64,000 bases of DNA, taken from the NCBI GenBank assembly GCA_035048495.1, contig CM068549.1, positions 17,827,103-17,891,102 of the forward strand, written 5' to 3'. Below the pieces are notes generated by a model. It was not told the DNA's origin and did no database searches. It was given only the letters and a program-made list of their open reading frames with translations. Shown here piece after piece: positions 45,087 through 55,995 of this stretch. Origin of the DNA: Euptelea pleiosperma (lineage: Eukaryota > Streptophyta > Magnoliopsida > Ranunculales > Eupteleaceae). The position numbers were made by a program, and so were the translations under genes. Each line of letters starts with the position of its first letter. The first letter of the stretch is position 1.

Positions 45087-46722
45087 ATGGTAGGCCTTAG
45101 ATCTGTGTTCTTGATTCTGGTTGTTGTCTTCTTGATGGTCGCCGATGGTCGTGATGTTTCGTCGCCTCCGACGATTAAAGCTGCTTACTGGCCTTCATGG
45201 GCTTCGAACTTCCCACCCTCGGCTATAGACACATCCCTCTTCACTCATATCTTCTATGCTTTCCTTATGCCGGACGCCGTTACCTATAAGCTAGTGGTTT
45301 TGGAATCGGACGTCAACGTGCTCGTCAACTTCACCTCCACCCTGCATCACAAGAATCCTCCTGTGAAGACTCTCCTCTCTCTGGGTGGTGGAGGTGGAGA
45401 CCCTACCATCTTTGCCGGGATGGTTTCAAATGCATCTTCGCGTCAGAGTTTCATCAATTCAACGATTGAAGTTGCACGTAAGTACGGATTCTATGGCCTT
45501 GATCTTGACTGGGAGTTTCCGGCGAACCCGAAAGAGATGCGAGACCTTGGTCGGCTACTAGCGGAATGGCGCATTGCGCTCAAGAAGGAGGCTAGTGCCA
45601 CCAGCCGCCCACCTCTCTTGCTTACCGCCGCCGTTTACTTTGCCGTTGATTTCTTCCTCGATGACATCTATCGCTCACATCCTGTGGCTTCAATTAGGAA
45701 GAACTTGGACTGGGTCAACACAATGTGCTTTGACTATCGTGGATCATGGGATACATCGGCTACTGGGGTCCATGCAGCCTTGTTTGATCCTAAGAGCAAC
45801 GTCAGCACAAGTTATGGAGTGGAGTCTTGGATCAAGGCTGGGGTACCCACAAATATGTTGGTCATGGGCTTGCCACTCTATGGGCGCACGTGGCAGCTTG
45901 CGAACCCTCAATCTCATGGGATTGGAGCACCTGCAGTAGGAGTGGGCCCCGGTGAAGGAGAAATGACTTTCTTCCAAGTGGTGGATTTCAACAAGAAGAA
46001 CCGTGCCACTGTGGTGTATGACGTGAACACAGTTTCCACGTATTCTTATGCCGGGACTTCTTGGATAGGGTACGATGATCACAGGTCAGTCAAGAAGAAG
46101 ATAGGCTTCGCTCGGGCCCATGATCTCCGTGGGTATTTCTTTTGGGCCGTCAATGGTGACAAGGATTGGAATGTCTCTACACAAGGTAAGTCGCTTTTTC
46201 GCACGTGCTTAAATATATAATGACTAATGGATGTGGGGCCCACATGCCGATGAGTTAAAGGATGATTTTTGGTGATGATATTCGTCTCAACATGGATATC
46301 AACCTTACAAAAAATCAGCCCATTCCAACATTTCTAGTATTATAAAAAGTGGATTGCAAGTTGAAAATTTTTGGACCGTCCAATTTCACAGTCAAATTTA
46401 AATCCATATTTGATAGGGTTAGAAGTTTTAGAAATTGTTGAAATTTAGTGAGGATGATCTCTATGGTGAGGAGATCATCCTCGCCAAAAATCAGCCCTTA
46501 ACTCATCTGCATGTGGGCCCACGTCCATCAGTAATCTAGCTATTAGTAAGAATAGCATGAGTCATTCTATCCCAGCCCATATATATATATGATCACACGT
46601 ACAAATACATGCATGCATGCATGTGTATGTACGTTGTATGTAAAAAATTGTAGAGATGTAGCTAAGACGTAATTTGGGTATGTGGTTGGTGATGTGCAGC
46701 ATCAAAGGCGTGGGGTCCTTGA
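45087..46722 (+). CDS. Class V chitinase (GH18), 2 exons
   Basis: A secreted GH18 chitinase that would hydrolyse beta-1,4-N-acetylglucosamine chains, usually linked to defence. Exon 1 is 45087-46185 and exon 2 is 46700-46722; G|CA across the GTAAGT...GTGCAG intron completes Ala, giving NVSTQASKAWGP and TGA. This restores the ASKAW end seen in other plant class V chitinases; reading through instead adds GKSLFRTCLNI. The protein has 373 residues. Residues 1-21 (MVGLRSVFLILVVVFLMVAD G) form a signal peptide. IKAAYWPSW begins the domain, TLLSLGGGGG is at about 95-104, the catalytic DxDxE is GLDLDWEF with Asp139, Asp141 and Glu143, and MGLPLYGRTW is in the second half. All look intact. The intron contains a MITE. 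The family call is firm; enzyme versus lectin-like activity is inferred from the intact Glu. Confidence 0.93.
46221..46534. mobile_element. MITE inside the chitinase intron
   Basis: Inverted arms of about 60 bp: left ACTAATGGATGTGGGGCCCA ... GATGAGTTAAAGGATGATTT, right (reverse complement) ACTGATGGACGTGGGCCCAC ... GATGAGTTAAGGGCTGATTT. The inner hairpin GAGGATGATCTC/GGTGAGGAGATC is partly shared with 5020-5050. The target duplication is not clear. It fills most of the 514-bp intron. Confidence 0.75.
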
Positions 46723-46986
46723 GAAAGGTGGTTGGTGTGGGGGATCACCAATTTGTTGACCAGTCAACGGAGAATGCATGAAATATTCTTTCTATCCTTC
46801 CCAGGTTGCCTTACTTTCATCGATCTTGGTGAGATTTTAAATTCAAACGCACCTTCCCCCCACTCGTGTCAATGTCATTATAAATAAGTTTGCTGTTATC
46901 TTATTTGCTTTATAAATATCTCAGATCAAAATTAAGGATGTAGTCATGTTGTATTTATATCTTCATCAGAATTCAGTCTTGAAATG

Positions 46987-47044
<58 letters not shown>

Positions 47045-47500
47045 TATTGTCGGCCCTGAATATATTATTATTATTATTATTATGTCCCTTGAATAACGAA
47101 ATACGATTCATGTTGCCGACCCTGAATATTTGTGATAAGACGTATATGATTTATTATTATTATTATTATTATTTATTTTATTTTTTAAACCAACGCATGG
47201 TTTATGCATGGGGCTTCACTAACCATTATTAAAGAAAGGGTATTTTAGTAAAACCCCCTTGAAATTTGAAAGTGATTAGTAATATCCCCTTATACTTTGA
47301 AACTTTAGGATTACCCCCCTTGATGACCTAGTTTAACAGTGGTTGACTTAAGTTAAAACGGACTTGAATCACATGTCGTTAGCATTGTACTTGCAATATT
47401 ATGGTCCTTTCATAGGTGCATTATCAGACACATGATGCATGTCGTCACGTTTTAATGTCATTGAAATGATGGTTAAACAAGCTCAAGGGGGCCATTCCTA
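46723..47500. other. Chitinase 3' flank with AAT/ATT microsatellites
   Basis: (AAT)n at 46989-47042 is followed by ATT repeats at about 47062-47082 and 47152-47172, which can pair with it. A GGCCCTGAATAT phrase, or a near match, recurs at 47053 and 47118. 47240-47340 contains an ACCCCCTTGAAATTTGAA phrase typical of dispersed plant repeats. No gene. Confidence 0.5.
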
Positions 47501-48830
47501 AAATCAGCTTGATTGATGATTTCTAGCCATTGGATTTACTAACCAAAAAACATGCTTGAATCTATCCATCCAATGGATAGATTCAATCTAAAAGTTACTA
47601 AAATATATGGCTAGAGATAACTGATCAGGTTAATTTTTGGTTTGAATATGCAACAAGTGGTGGGCTAAACATCCTTGTGGTTAGTGGGCTGGGGCCTAAG
47701 GTGACTGCCTTAATGGCCTTATGGTAGGGACAACCCTGGCCCTCTGGCACACTCTTGGAGCCCACTAAGCCCTGAATATTAGGCCCAAAACATCTAAGAT
47801 AAGCCTAAAAGGTGATCCCTACCCATTGGATTTTAGCCTTTTTTAATTTATCATAGGCTTCATGAACATTCTGATGGTGTAAAGCATTGGATCCAAATCG
47901 ATTGAAAATGTTCAAACCCAATGGTGATTTTGGACGTGTGGGTTCACCAATTAAAGGTGAACCTAAGTGGCAGTGTAGAGTGGGAGTGGGTGCGGGTGCG
48001 GGTGCTGGTGCGAGAACGAGAATGCCTATCCCACAACATGTCAAATCTTGCCTTGTGCAGGGTCGTCTCGGCAAGTTGAGGCCTAAGGTGAAAACTCCAT
48101 ATAAGGCATCTTTTATATTTAATATATTGTCAACTATTCATGATAATCGAAAGCTATGGAAAAAATTAGATGCAGAGGACTCTTGCGGCCCTACATAGAT
48201 CATTATTTGGGCCTAATGACTATGGATGTTCAGCCCACCTATTGGCGGATAAACATACTAAAAATCAGCATGATTGATGATTTCTAGACATTCTAGCCAT
48301 TGGATTTATGACCCAAAAAACATGCTTGAATCCAATGGAAAGAATCAATCCTCAAAATTACTAAAATATATGGCTAGAGATAACCAATCAAGTTAATTTT
48401 TGGTTTGTATATGCAACAAGGGGTGGGCTAAACATCCTTGTGGTTAGTGGGGGCAGGGGCCTTTTCCTGCCTGGGGCCTAAGGTGACTGCCTTAATGGCG
48501 TTATGGTAGAGACGGCCCTGGCCCTATGGCACACTCTTGGAGCCCACTAAGCCATGAATTTAGGCCCAACCCTTTGGTAAACCTATAAACATCTAAAATA
48601 AGCCTAATAGGTGATCCTACCTTTTGGATTTTAGCCTTTTTTAATTTATCATATGCTTCATGAACAATCTCATGGTGAAAGAATTAAATCCAAATCCATT
48701 GAAAATGTTCAAACCCAATTGCGAGGAATCATTTATCAAGCTGATTTTGGACGTGTGGGATCACCAACGATGAACCTGAGTGGCAGTGTAGAGTGGGAGC
48801 GGGAGCGGGAGTGGGAGCGGGAGCGAGAAT
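47501..48830. repeat. Two direct copies of a 500-570 bp repeat
   Basis: Copy A is about 47501-47990 and copy B about 48263-48815. Shared landmarks in order are TTGATGATTTCTAG, CATGCTTGAATC, TATGGCTAGAGATAAC, GGGCTAAACATCCTTGTGGT, CTGGCACACTCTTGGAGCCC, GATTTTAGCCTTTTTTAATT and GTGGCAGTGTAGAGTGGGAG. Each copy ends in a short GGGTGC or GGGAGC minisatellite (47985-48010 and 48798-48825). Parts resemble family A/B MITE arms. The open frames on either strand show no known protein. Confidence 0.7.
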
Positions 48831-49669
48831 GAGAGTTCTGAATTCAAAAATATCGGAGAGCCTTTGGATATTTCAAATATATATATATATGTTATTCACA
48901 AGTATATCTTCTTATATATACATGTTCGACTGTTTCAAATAGTATGCGAATGTGTGTGCGCTCACGCTCTTTTGCCATGTGCACTGTTCTTTGTGCTGGA
49001 GTAAAGAGTGGATGGTTCTTGAGTCGGGGCTCGAGGAACCAAGCTAGATGCACAAAAGTTTATTGATGGCTTCTGTGTAGTTCTCTAAATTATTTTCTTG
49101 ACAAAAACATCATAACGCTCATATATATTCTTGCATTACAATATCCTTTTTTAGCCAACTACAAAATCCTATAAACAAGTACGTTATAAACTCAAGAACA
49201 TCATTTCTTAAGAATTGAACCATCAATATGTACTACAATCAAGAACATCATTTCTTAAGAACCATCAATATCAAGAGAAAGAAACAACAATCAAGAAAGT
49301 AGATGGAGCGAGATTCAATATATATTATTCGATATTAATTCTGAGAGAGGTTCCAACATTTTGAAAGCGAGGTTCAGAGAAGGATTAGCTCCCAAACTGT
49401 CAAATGGGGTTTAGATTGGGAGCGGCACCCCAAATAGGAGGTTCTAGATACTACAAACACTCATGGGTTAATCGGGCCACAGATTGTAGCACAAGACAAG
49501 ATTTGGCATGACCAACTCATGATTACATATAAGTTGCTTAAATACCCACCACCTCACCGCGTACACACATAGGAAAAAGAAGGAAAGGGAGACCTTACTA
49601 GAATTTTTTGACGGAAGAACTACCAATTAATTTGCAACGAGTTGGATAGAATTTGTTTATTTGAAAGAT
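48831..49669. other. Intergenic, no feature recognised
   Basis: AT-rich. A short direct repeat AAGAACATCATTTCTTAAGAA occurs in part at about 49194 and 49242. No coding signal. Confidence 0.4.
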
Positions 49670-50570
49670 TTTCTCAGAAACAAGCTACAATGAAGGAAGC
49701 CAAGAGAAAGGGCAGCATTAACGAGAGAGAGAAGCTTCTTCTATGACGTCTGGTTTCTCTTTTGAAGATTAAAATTTGTGTGGCTCTTGATGTACTCCTT
49801 CTCATCTTCTTTCCATTACTTCGAGGCACCTTCGATTTCAACTTTTGGATCATTTTTTGGCAAACAGCATCAACAAAATGGAGAGGAAGCTTCTGCAGCA
49901 TGCATGGGACACCATCTCACATTATCCTTTTTCAATCCTCACAAGTACAAATTGGGGCTTTCAAAAATTCTCTTTAGTGAGGAGAGCTCCCAAAGACACA
50001 AGGTGCACAACTTTGGAAGACAACCTCCTCCTTCTCCACTCTCAAATGTGCTGGTGATCTAATAAGGACCCCTAATCTCAAATAACTATAGATAGTAACA
50101 CATCTTTTTTTTTCACTATGTAAAAATGTGCCACTCCGACTCACCTTTGATCTTCACTTTTGAATCATTTTCTTGGCACCAACATTAGCAAAATGGAGTG
50201 GGAGCTTCTGCAGCAAGGGACAACCTCTCACATTAACCTTTTTCTGGCAAGTACAAATTGGGGCTTTCAAGCTCCCAAAGACACAAGGTGTGCAACTTGG
50301 GAAGACAACCTCTTTCTTTTACACTCTTAATAGAACCCACTTCAAACACCTCCTCCAATCTAACACATAATCTTATTTCTAGTGTTTATAGGCTTCCCAA
50401 AGTTATGTTGTCCTCCAAACCACCTGAAGGGAATACCTTCACAAACTTTGGACAATACTCCAATCGTATCTGTTTTAGGTTTTCAAAGCTTCCACTTCGA
50501 AATCTCCCCTCGCATATGGTTGTTAATTTTGCGAGATTAAAGACCCAAAGGTTCTTATTTTAGTTTTAGC
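49670..50570 (-). pseudogene. NLR (CC-NBS-LRR-type) leucine-rich-repeat relic with duplicated end
   Basis: Minus-strand reading from 50560: LWVFNLAKLTTICEG, FRSGSFENLKQIRLEYCPKF and VKVFPSGGL, matching plant coiled-coil NLR leucine-rich repeats. Then comes CLPKLHTLCLWEL, GCPLLQKLPLHFA and KVKIKGESEW (50330-50105), the family's usual carboxy end. A second diverged copy of this last part follows (50045-49740): CLPKLCTLCLWEL, LLQKLPLHF, KVEIEGASK. Stops and shifts break both. The NB-ARC domain is absent. These receptors detect pathogen effectors; this piece cannot act as one. The assignment rests on the LPLHF ... KIKGE motif order. Confidence 0.6.
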
Positions 50571-50859
50571 AAAGATTCCGTATGACATAAACAGACTTGT
50601 AACCATTCCTACGAGCACTAGTGTAGTTTCGAGGATGTCGTGATACGCATTCTTCGCCGACTACGTGAAAACTAAAAGATCTAGATCACAAAAATTAGAC
50701 GATTGACGACATGAGTCATCTAAGTAACTGCTTCTCACTTGTTAAAGATCGTGTACGCTCGTATAAGAAGGTAAGAGACTTAGTGACCATAAGAATATGT
50801 TATTAAAATCTAATTAATGGTTGAATAGGATATTAAAATCTAATTAGTGGCAAAAAATC
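50571..50859. other. Intergenic, no feature recognised
   Basis: AT-rich spacer with no coding or repeat signal apart from TAAAATCTAATTAATGG/TAATTAGTGG at about 50803-50850, a short imperfect tandem repeat. Confidence 0.35.
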
Positions 50860-51960
50860 AGACCTTAGTCATTTCGTGCTAAGAGAAGTCCAATCGATTG
50901 GATTATGAGAACCAATCGATTGGACTCTATGGGATAGAAACTTCCCAAAGTACAATCGATTGGAGTCTTCTCTACAATCGATTGGACCAAATCCGATCGA
51001 TTGAATTGTGAAAACCAATCGATTAGACCATACGGGAAAGAACTTCCAAAGTACCCAATCGATTGCTCCATGATCGTACAATCGATTATTTTTAGAAACA
51101 AAAACCCATTCGTACAGTACAATTGATTGGACTTCGCAGAAAGTGTCAAATTTCAAATCCAATTTTTGTGATCCCTTATCCCCACTACTTGCACGACCTA
51201 GGGGTTCCATGTTTATATAAATAGAGCACTCTTGAGTTATATAATATACACAATAAGAGAGAAAAAAATTAACTTTCTATACTAAAAATCTTTGTTATTG
51301 AAAAGAAAGAGTACTAGCCTCGAATATTTACCTTGTGAGGTTTTTTTTTTCGAAGATCAAAGCTGAGAGTTTGATCCTTACTTTGCCTAGGTTTTTCATT
51401 TAGAACCTTAACCTAGTAGTCAGAGAGTATCAGTGTGACTCAACACTCTTGAGCAACTACCCTAAGTAGAGACTGTCGTGTGAGAATTAAGATCGGGGTG
51501 TACTGATCGAATGTAGGTTTGGGATGTACCAAACTGAGCAAGCGGTAAAGACATCGTGATTGGAAGGGCGTGCCTGAATTCGTAGCATGGAGCCAGAGGA
51601 CCTGAATGCATCGGTATTAGGCTTTGGCTAAAGTTGAAAGTTGCATTTGTAACGGTGCTATGTAGGTAACTTCTGTAACTCAGAACTTTCAAGTTAGTGA
51701 TATTTTCCATCTAGACGTGGTCTCGTTCACATAAAAAGATCATATGTATTATGAGTTGTTTGATTAACTCAAACGACATAGAGATAATATATCACAGAAA
51801 TATATTTGATCTTTGCCGGTTGAGATAATCTCTTCATTATCAATCAACTGTTTTATTTTGGTATGCGATTTTATTTACCCCTACCAGACCAGTAAAGTTG
51901 TTTAGGTTAAAGTAATATTTAATACATAATCAACCCCCTCCCCCCATCTAGTTATTCTGC
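50860..51960 (+). repeat. LTR-like block with nine AATCGATTGG-type motifs
   Basis: 50885-51130 has nine copies of the palindromic core CAATCGATTGG, exact or with one or two changes. A TATA-type TATATAAATAGAG lies at about 51212-51224, followed by a leader-like region and phrases (GGGTGTACTGATCG, GGCGTGCCTGAATTCG) that resemble long Copia LTRs. It ends with AATCAACCCCCTCCCCCCAT near 51955. No second LTR or coding region is seen, so it may be a solo LTR or fragment; ends are approximate. Confidence 0.4.
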
Positions 51961-53525
51961 GTAAAAGAAAATGAACAATTATTTCATTCTTCGTGTTTGA
52001 GGAGGTAAGGGTATTAATCTCCTTGTAATATTCATTATCTTATTAATTAATTTATCTCTTGTTGAATTGCCCATGGATGTAGTTTCATTGTGGTTGTAAA
52101 CCAAGTATATCATTGTGTTATGGTATGACTATTTTTCCTTATTTTCTTTGGATTTATTTACTTTTATTGCAAAAAATCTTGAGAATTTTCCATTTTTTAC
52201 AAGAATTAACAAATTCATAATTGGGTGTTTGATTTCCGGTGACCAGAGTATTATTAACTCTAAAAAAGCAATTAATTATTTTTAGAACAAATGTACGTAA
52301 AATGTGTTTATAAGATGGGCTAGCGAGTGAGCGTATGGTTGAGCGAGTAGGAGATTATCAACTTAGATAAAAAAGGGCGATCGAGCGAACAACTAGACAA
52401 CTGAGAGAGTGAGAGGATGGCCGAGCAAGCGGACAAAAAAGAGATAGAAACATATTTTTGTGTATTTTAGAGAGAGATTTGACTAACAAGTTTGAGAATA
52501 GATCTCTATTGTTCGATTTATTCTGATACCAATGGTGGATATCATCGTATCTAAATGCTTGGTGCTTGGTTTTTGAACTTAAGCTTGGGCTAACTAATTT
52601 AGGGGGTATTTTGAAAATTTTACAAATGTATAGGCAATTTCATCATTTCATTATTTAAAAGAGATCTGACATTTAGGCATTGGTCAATAGGGGTCAACTA
52701 CAATAAATAACAGTGGAATAAGTTAAGTGGATGCATGTCAGCTAATTTGAAAGTGTATGAGTATGTCATATCTATAAATCTATACTAAAGCAGAGACCTC
52801 TAGGCCTATTTTCCCTCTTTTCTATGTAATGCATATATGAAACTCTTTACAATCATACTCTCATTCTCTTATTTAAAAACCGTTTCTCCTTCTTCCTCTA
52901 CCTCCACAACTATAAAATGTCGTCACAATCCCTAAATTCTCTCCATCACTTAATTTCCCTAAACAAAGGGTCACTCCTTCTCATTCACTCATTCTCATAG
53001 TTAGTAAGTTTGGGTATAATTCGTGTATTATATACAAATTTTTGAATTTGTGGAAAAGCATATTATACGACGAAATATTTTATAGATTTGGTGAATTCAT
53101 ATATTTAAAAAATTAAACCAAACTATTAAAAATAGTAATTTTAAATGGAAAACAAAATTCAGAAAAATTCAAACAAAAATCTTTATTTTTTTTATTATTT
53201 TATTTTACTTTATTCATTGCCGAATTTTTAACCAAATTTCAAATGATATCTCTAAAAAAGTTAGTATTAGATATCATTGTAAAGCTCTACTCAACGAGTT
53301 TTCTAATGGATCCATTTTTGCTGTAAACTATCTTACAAATTGAAATTTGGGGAATTTTAACATACTCCCATTGTTTTCTTTGAAATTTGACATACCCTCC
53401 ATAATTTGTAAAAGTTGACTTACACCCCCATAGTCCACCAGTCCCATATTTACTAACGAAATGTTTTTGAAAAGACTAAAAATGTCTCTTTCTTCAACCT
53501 TGGATCACAACAGGTGGGGGGTTTT
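51961..53525. other. AT-rich intergenic region
   Basis: No gene. 52320-52430 has loosely repeated GAGCGAG phrases. 53350-53460 resembles the dispersed repeat at 47240-47340 (stretches of CCCCCATTG, CATACCCTCCAT). Otherwise low complexity. Confidence 0.4.
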
Positions 53526-54470
53526 GGCCTAAGGGTGGCAATTTAGCCCGAGGCCCGGTCCGATTGCAAGCCTGGTCCGATGTGGCCTGTGAAAGAGATG
53601 GGTCGGGCCTGAGTCCCAACCCGTTGCCCCTAGCCCGGCCCAAAAATTTTAATTTAGCCCAACTAAAGCCTGACCCGCGGCCTGGCCCAATTTAAAAAAT
53701 TCTTATTAGTTGCATCCTACGGTTAAAATCAACCCATGAAAATAACTCCAATCCGATGCTTAGATATCACTGATCGGCTCTGGGCTGTGATCGGCTTCAC
53801 TGACAGCATGGTGTGAGCAAAGGTTTACTCAATTAGGAGATATATTGTAGTCAGCCTCAGGAGTATATTTTCCTTGGATCTACACCATTGATGATCTTAG
53901 GGAAGAGTTCTTCCTAATGTAGACTGCATCAATACAGAAAAATATTTTTAATACTTTGTTAGAAAAAAGATGTAACAAGGTACACCTGAAACTTTTTCAA
54001 TTGTTACTCACCGCTGTCATCTGGCCCACTGACCGCATGGATGTTTATCCCACCCATTGGTGAATATACACACCAAAAATCACTCTGACTGCTAATCTCT
54101 AACCATTAAATTTTACTACTTTTTAAGGCGTGCTTATAGCCATTGAATTCAACCATTTTCAGTACTTTTTGGTGTTGCTGTTTTTTCCTTATTTTCTCTG
54201 AATGTCTACTAAGGGGTGGGTTAAACATCCATGCGGTCTGTAGGCCCAGATGTTAGTGGTGAGTAACACAAATTGTGCTTCAAAAACACAAGCTCGAACC
54301 CCAACAACAAGAAGCTCACAGCCCGGCCTGTGACCAAACCCGTTGGCCTGACCATAGACCAGGCCACGGGCTGGGCCTGGGTTTGGAAAATTTTTAAACC
54401 CAGTCTGCAGCCCGGCCCGAGTAGCTGACAGGCTTGGTCAGGCCGGGCCCACGAGACTCTAATAGGATGG
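53526..54470. repeat. GGCCCGGCC-rich dispersed repeat containing a nested MITE
   Basis: The left part 53526-53700 (GGGTGGCAATTTAGCCCGAG, many GCCCGGCC-like phrases) and right part 54270-54470 (CAGCCCGGCCTGTGACC, GGGCTGGGCCTGGG) have related, largely inverted composition and look like arms of one dispersed plant repeat. They are separated by the MITE 54002-54266 and other sequence. Confidence 0.45.
54002..54266. mobile_element. Foldback MITE related to family A
   Basis: Left arm: GTTACTCACCGCTGTCATCT, GACCGCATGGATGTTTATCC. Right arm (reverse complement): GTTACTCACCACTAACATCT, GACCGCATGGATGTTTAACC. The arms are about 60 bp with the loop between. Non-coding. Confidence 0.7.
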
Positions 54471-54603
54471 TTGTTGGTGATGGACGGAATTCTGGGAAGC
54501 TGTATAACCTCACATGGTGCATGGTGGTGTCGGTTTGGAAAATATTGGGACTCCCAAATTGAAGTCCCCCTTCCCAAAAATGTCATTTGAAGCTTTGTTT
54601 AAT

Positions 54604-54871
54604 GCGTACAGGCCTTATGGATGTTTGGACCACCTCTTGATGGACCTACATACCAAAGATTAGCTTGATAGGAGATTTATAACAGTTATATTCTATCGTA
54701 AAAAAGGCTCAAATTCAACTGTCAAAAACTACGTTATTAAAATGCTAAATCCAACGGCTGTAAATCACTATTTATACTGATTTTTGATCTGTAGATTCAT
54801 CAAGAGGTGGACCAAATATCCATAACGTAAGGTAAGTTGCCCTAAAGAGTACTCCACATGGCGTTTAACAT
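54604..54871. mobile_element. Foldback MITE, family B
   Basis: The left arm has CTTATGGATGTTTGGACCAC and CTCTTGATGGACCTACATAC. The right arm has the inverse (ATTCATCAAGAGGTGGACCA, ATATCCATAACGTAAGG) and then CCCTAAAGAGTACTCCACAT. A simple copy of the element split at 12190-12970. Confidence 0.7.
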
Positions 54872-55480
54872 TGTAGCCGTTATAACGGGTCACATTAGTC
54901 ACATCCGAGTACCAAAAAACTTAATATATATTTTTTTTCCCAAAATAACCTTGTTAGAGAAAAAATAACAGCCGCTACTTCAGTTAAGAACGACAGTTAC
55001 AATGCTATGCCCTTTTTTTTTTTTAAAGATTTTGGGCCCTATTTTCTAAATAACGTAGTAACGGTCGTTACAACGGTCTTTAAAACCATAGATATTCATA
55101 CAACCACTTCAAGGCAGAGGTGTCAATTTTTACCCTGATCCACATTTTTGAAAACCAACTAAAAAGAATCGAAACTGGAATCAAACTAGAACAACGGTTC
55201 TAGTTCTGGGTAGTTTGGTATGGTCCCAAAACCGATAGGAACTAGAACTGATATATAAATATAGTGCTAAAATTGTAATATTATCAAGATTGGAACCAAT
55301 ATACGCGGAATTGGAATCGAAACCGATCGCAACTAAATGATCGGTTCCGATTCTGGATCCGTTATTTTGAGAACCAGAACCGATAAGAACAGACACTAAT
55401 AAGAACCAGCAATATTGGTTCTGGTTCTGGGTTACTTAGGAACCAAACCGGAAAAAACCGGTTAACACCACTTTAGAACT
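54872..55480. other. Dispersed-repeat-like sequence, no gene
   Basis: 54880-55090 has GCCGTTATAACGGGTCAC on the left and GTAACGGTCGTTACAACGG on the right, likely a degraded foldback element. 55100-55460 is full of GAACC(G/A)/GGTTC phrases in both orientations (GGTTCTGGTTCTGGG at 55414-55428, AACCGGAAAAAACCGG at 55446-55461), a common plant repeat type. Confidence 0.45.
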
Positions 55481-55737
55481 CGCATCTTTTCTCCACCTTA
55501 ATCAAATCTAATTGATTTTATTCCAATCTAATTAAATTCTTATTCTAGTTTCTAAAGCAAGACTTCAGAGCTCTGCCATTGCATTGTTGACCATTTCACA
55601 CCCCAGCTTCAATGGTCAAAAGCCATGAATTTCAAAGTATGGCCTGTCTTGCATTAGAGTATCAGCATGTGACATTCATGCACTAAGTACCCACCGCTCA
55701 ATGGGAGTAAAACTTTGATGACACCGCGAAATATGAA

Positions 55738-55995
55738 CCACGTGGCACATTCTTAGAGGACTCTGACTGTATGGATGTTTGACCAATCCCTAGATGGACC
55801 TACAAACCAAAGATCAGCCTGATTAGTGATTTCTAGGTGGTGGATTGGATTATTTTCACGGGTTAATTTTAATTAACTGTGGGACCATATATTATATGAG
55901 GTACAAAGATCCACAAAGGTTTGAAATCACTAATCAAGCTGATTTTTGGTTTGTAGGTCCACTTAGGGATTGGAAATACATCCCTACAGTAAGAG
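55738..55995. mobile_element. Foldback MITE, family A
   Basis: The left arm has ACTGTATGGATG, CCAATCCCTAGATGGACCTA and AAGATCAGCCTGATTAGTGA. The right arm has the inverse (TCACTAATCAAGCTGATTTT, GGTCCACTTAGGGATTGG, ACATCCCTACAGT). Non-coding. Confidence 0.7.

Noticed and set aside
45574..45939. 121-codon plus-strand frame inside the chitinase
   Set aside because: Shadow in another frame of the GH18 coding sequence.
47887..48198. Open frames with GAGAG or PAPAP repeats
   Set aside because: Translation of the GGGTGC minisatellite; not conserved in frame in the second copy.
50869..51210. Minus-strand frames of 94 and 113 codons
   Set aside because: Produced by the repeated AATCGATTGG motif (repeating QSI and NRL residues), not a protein.
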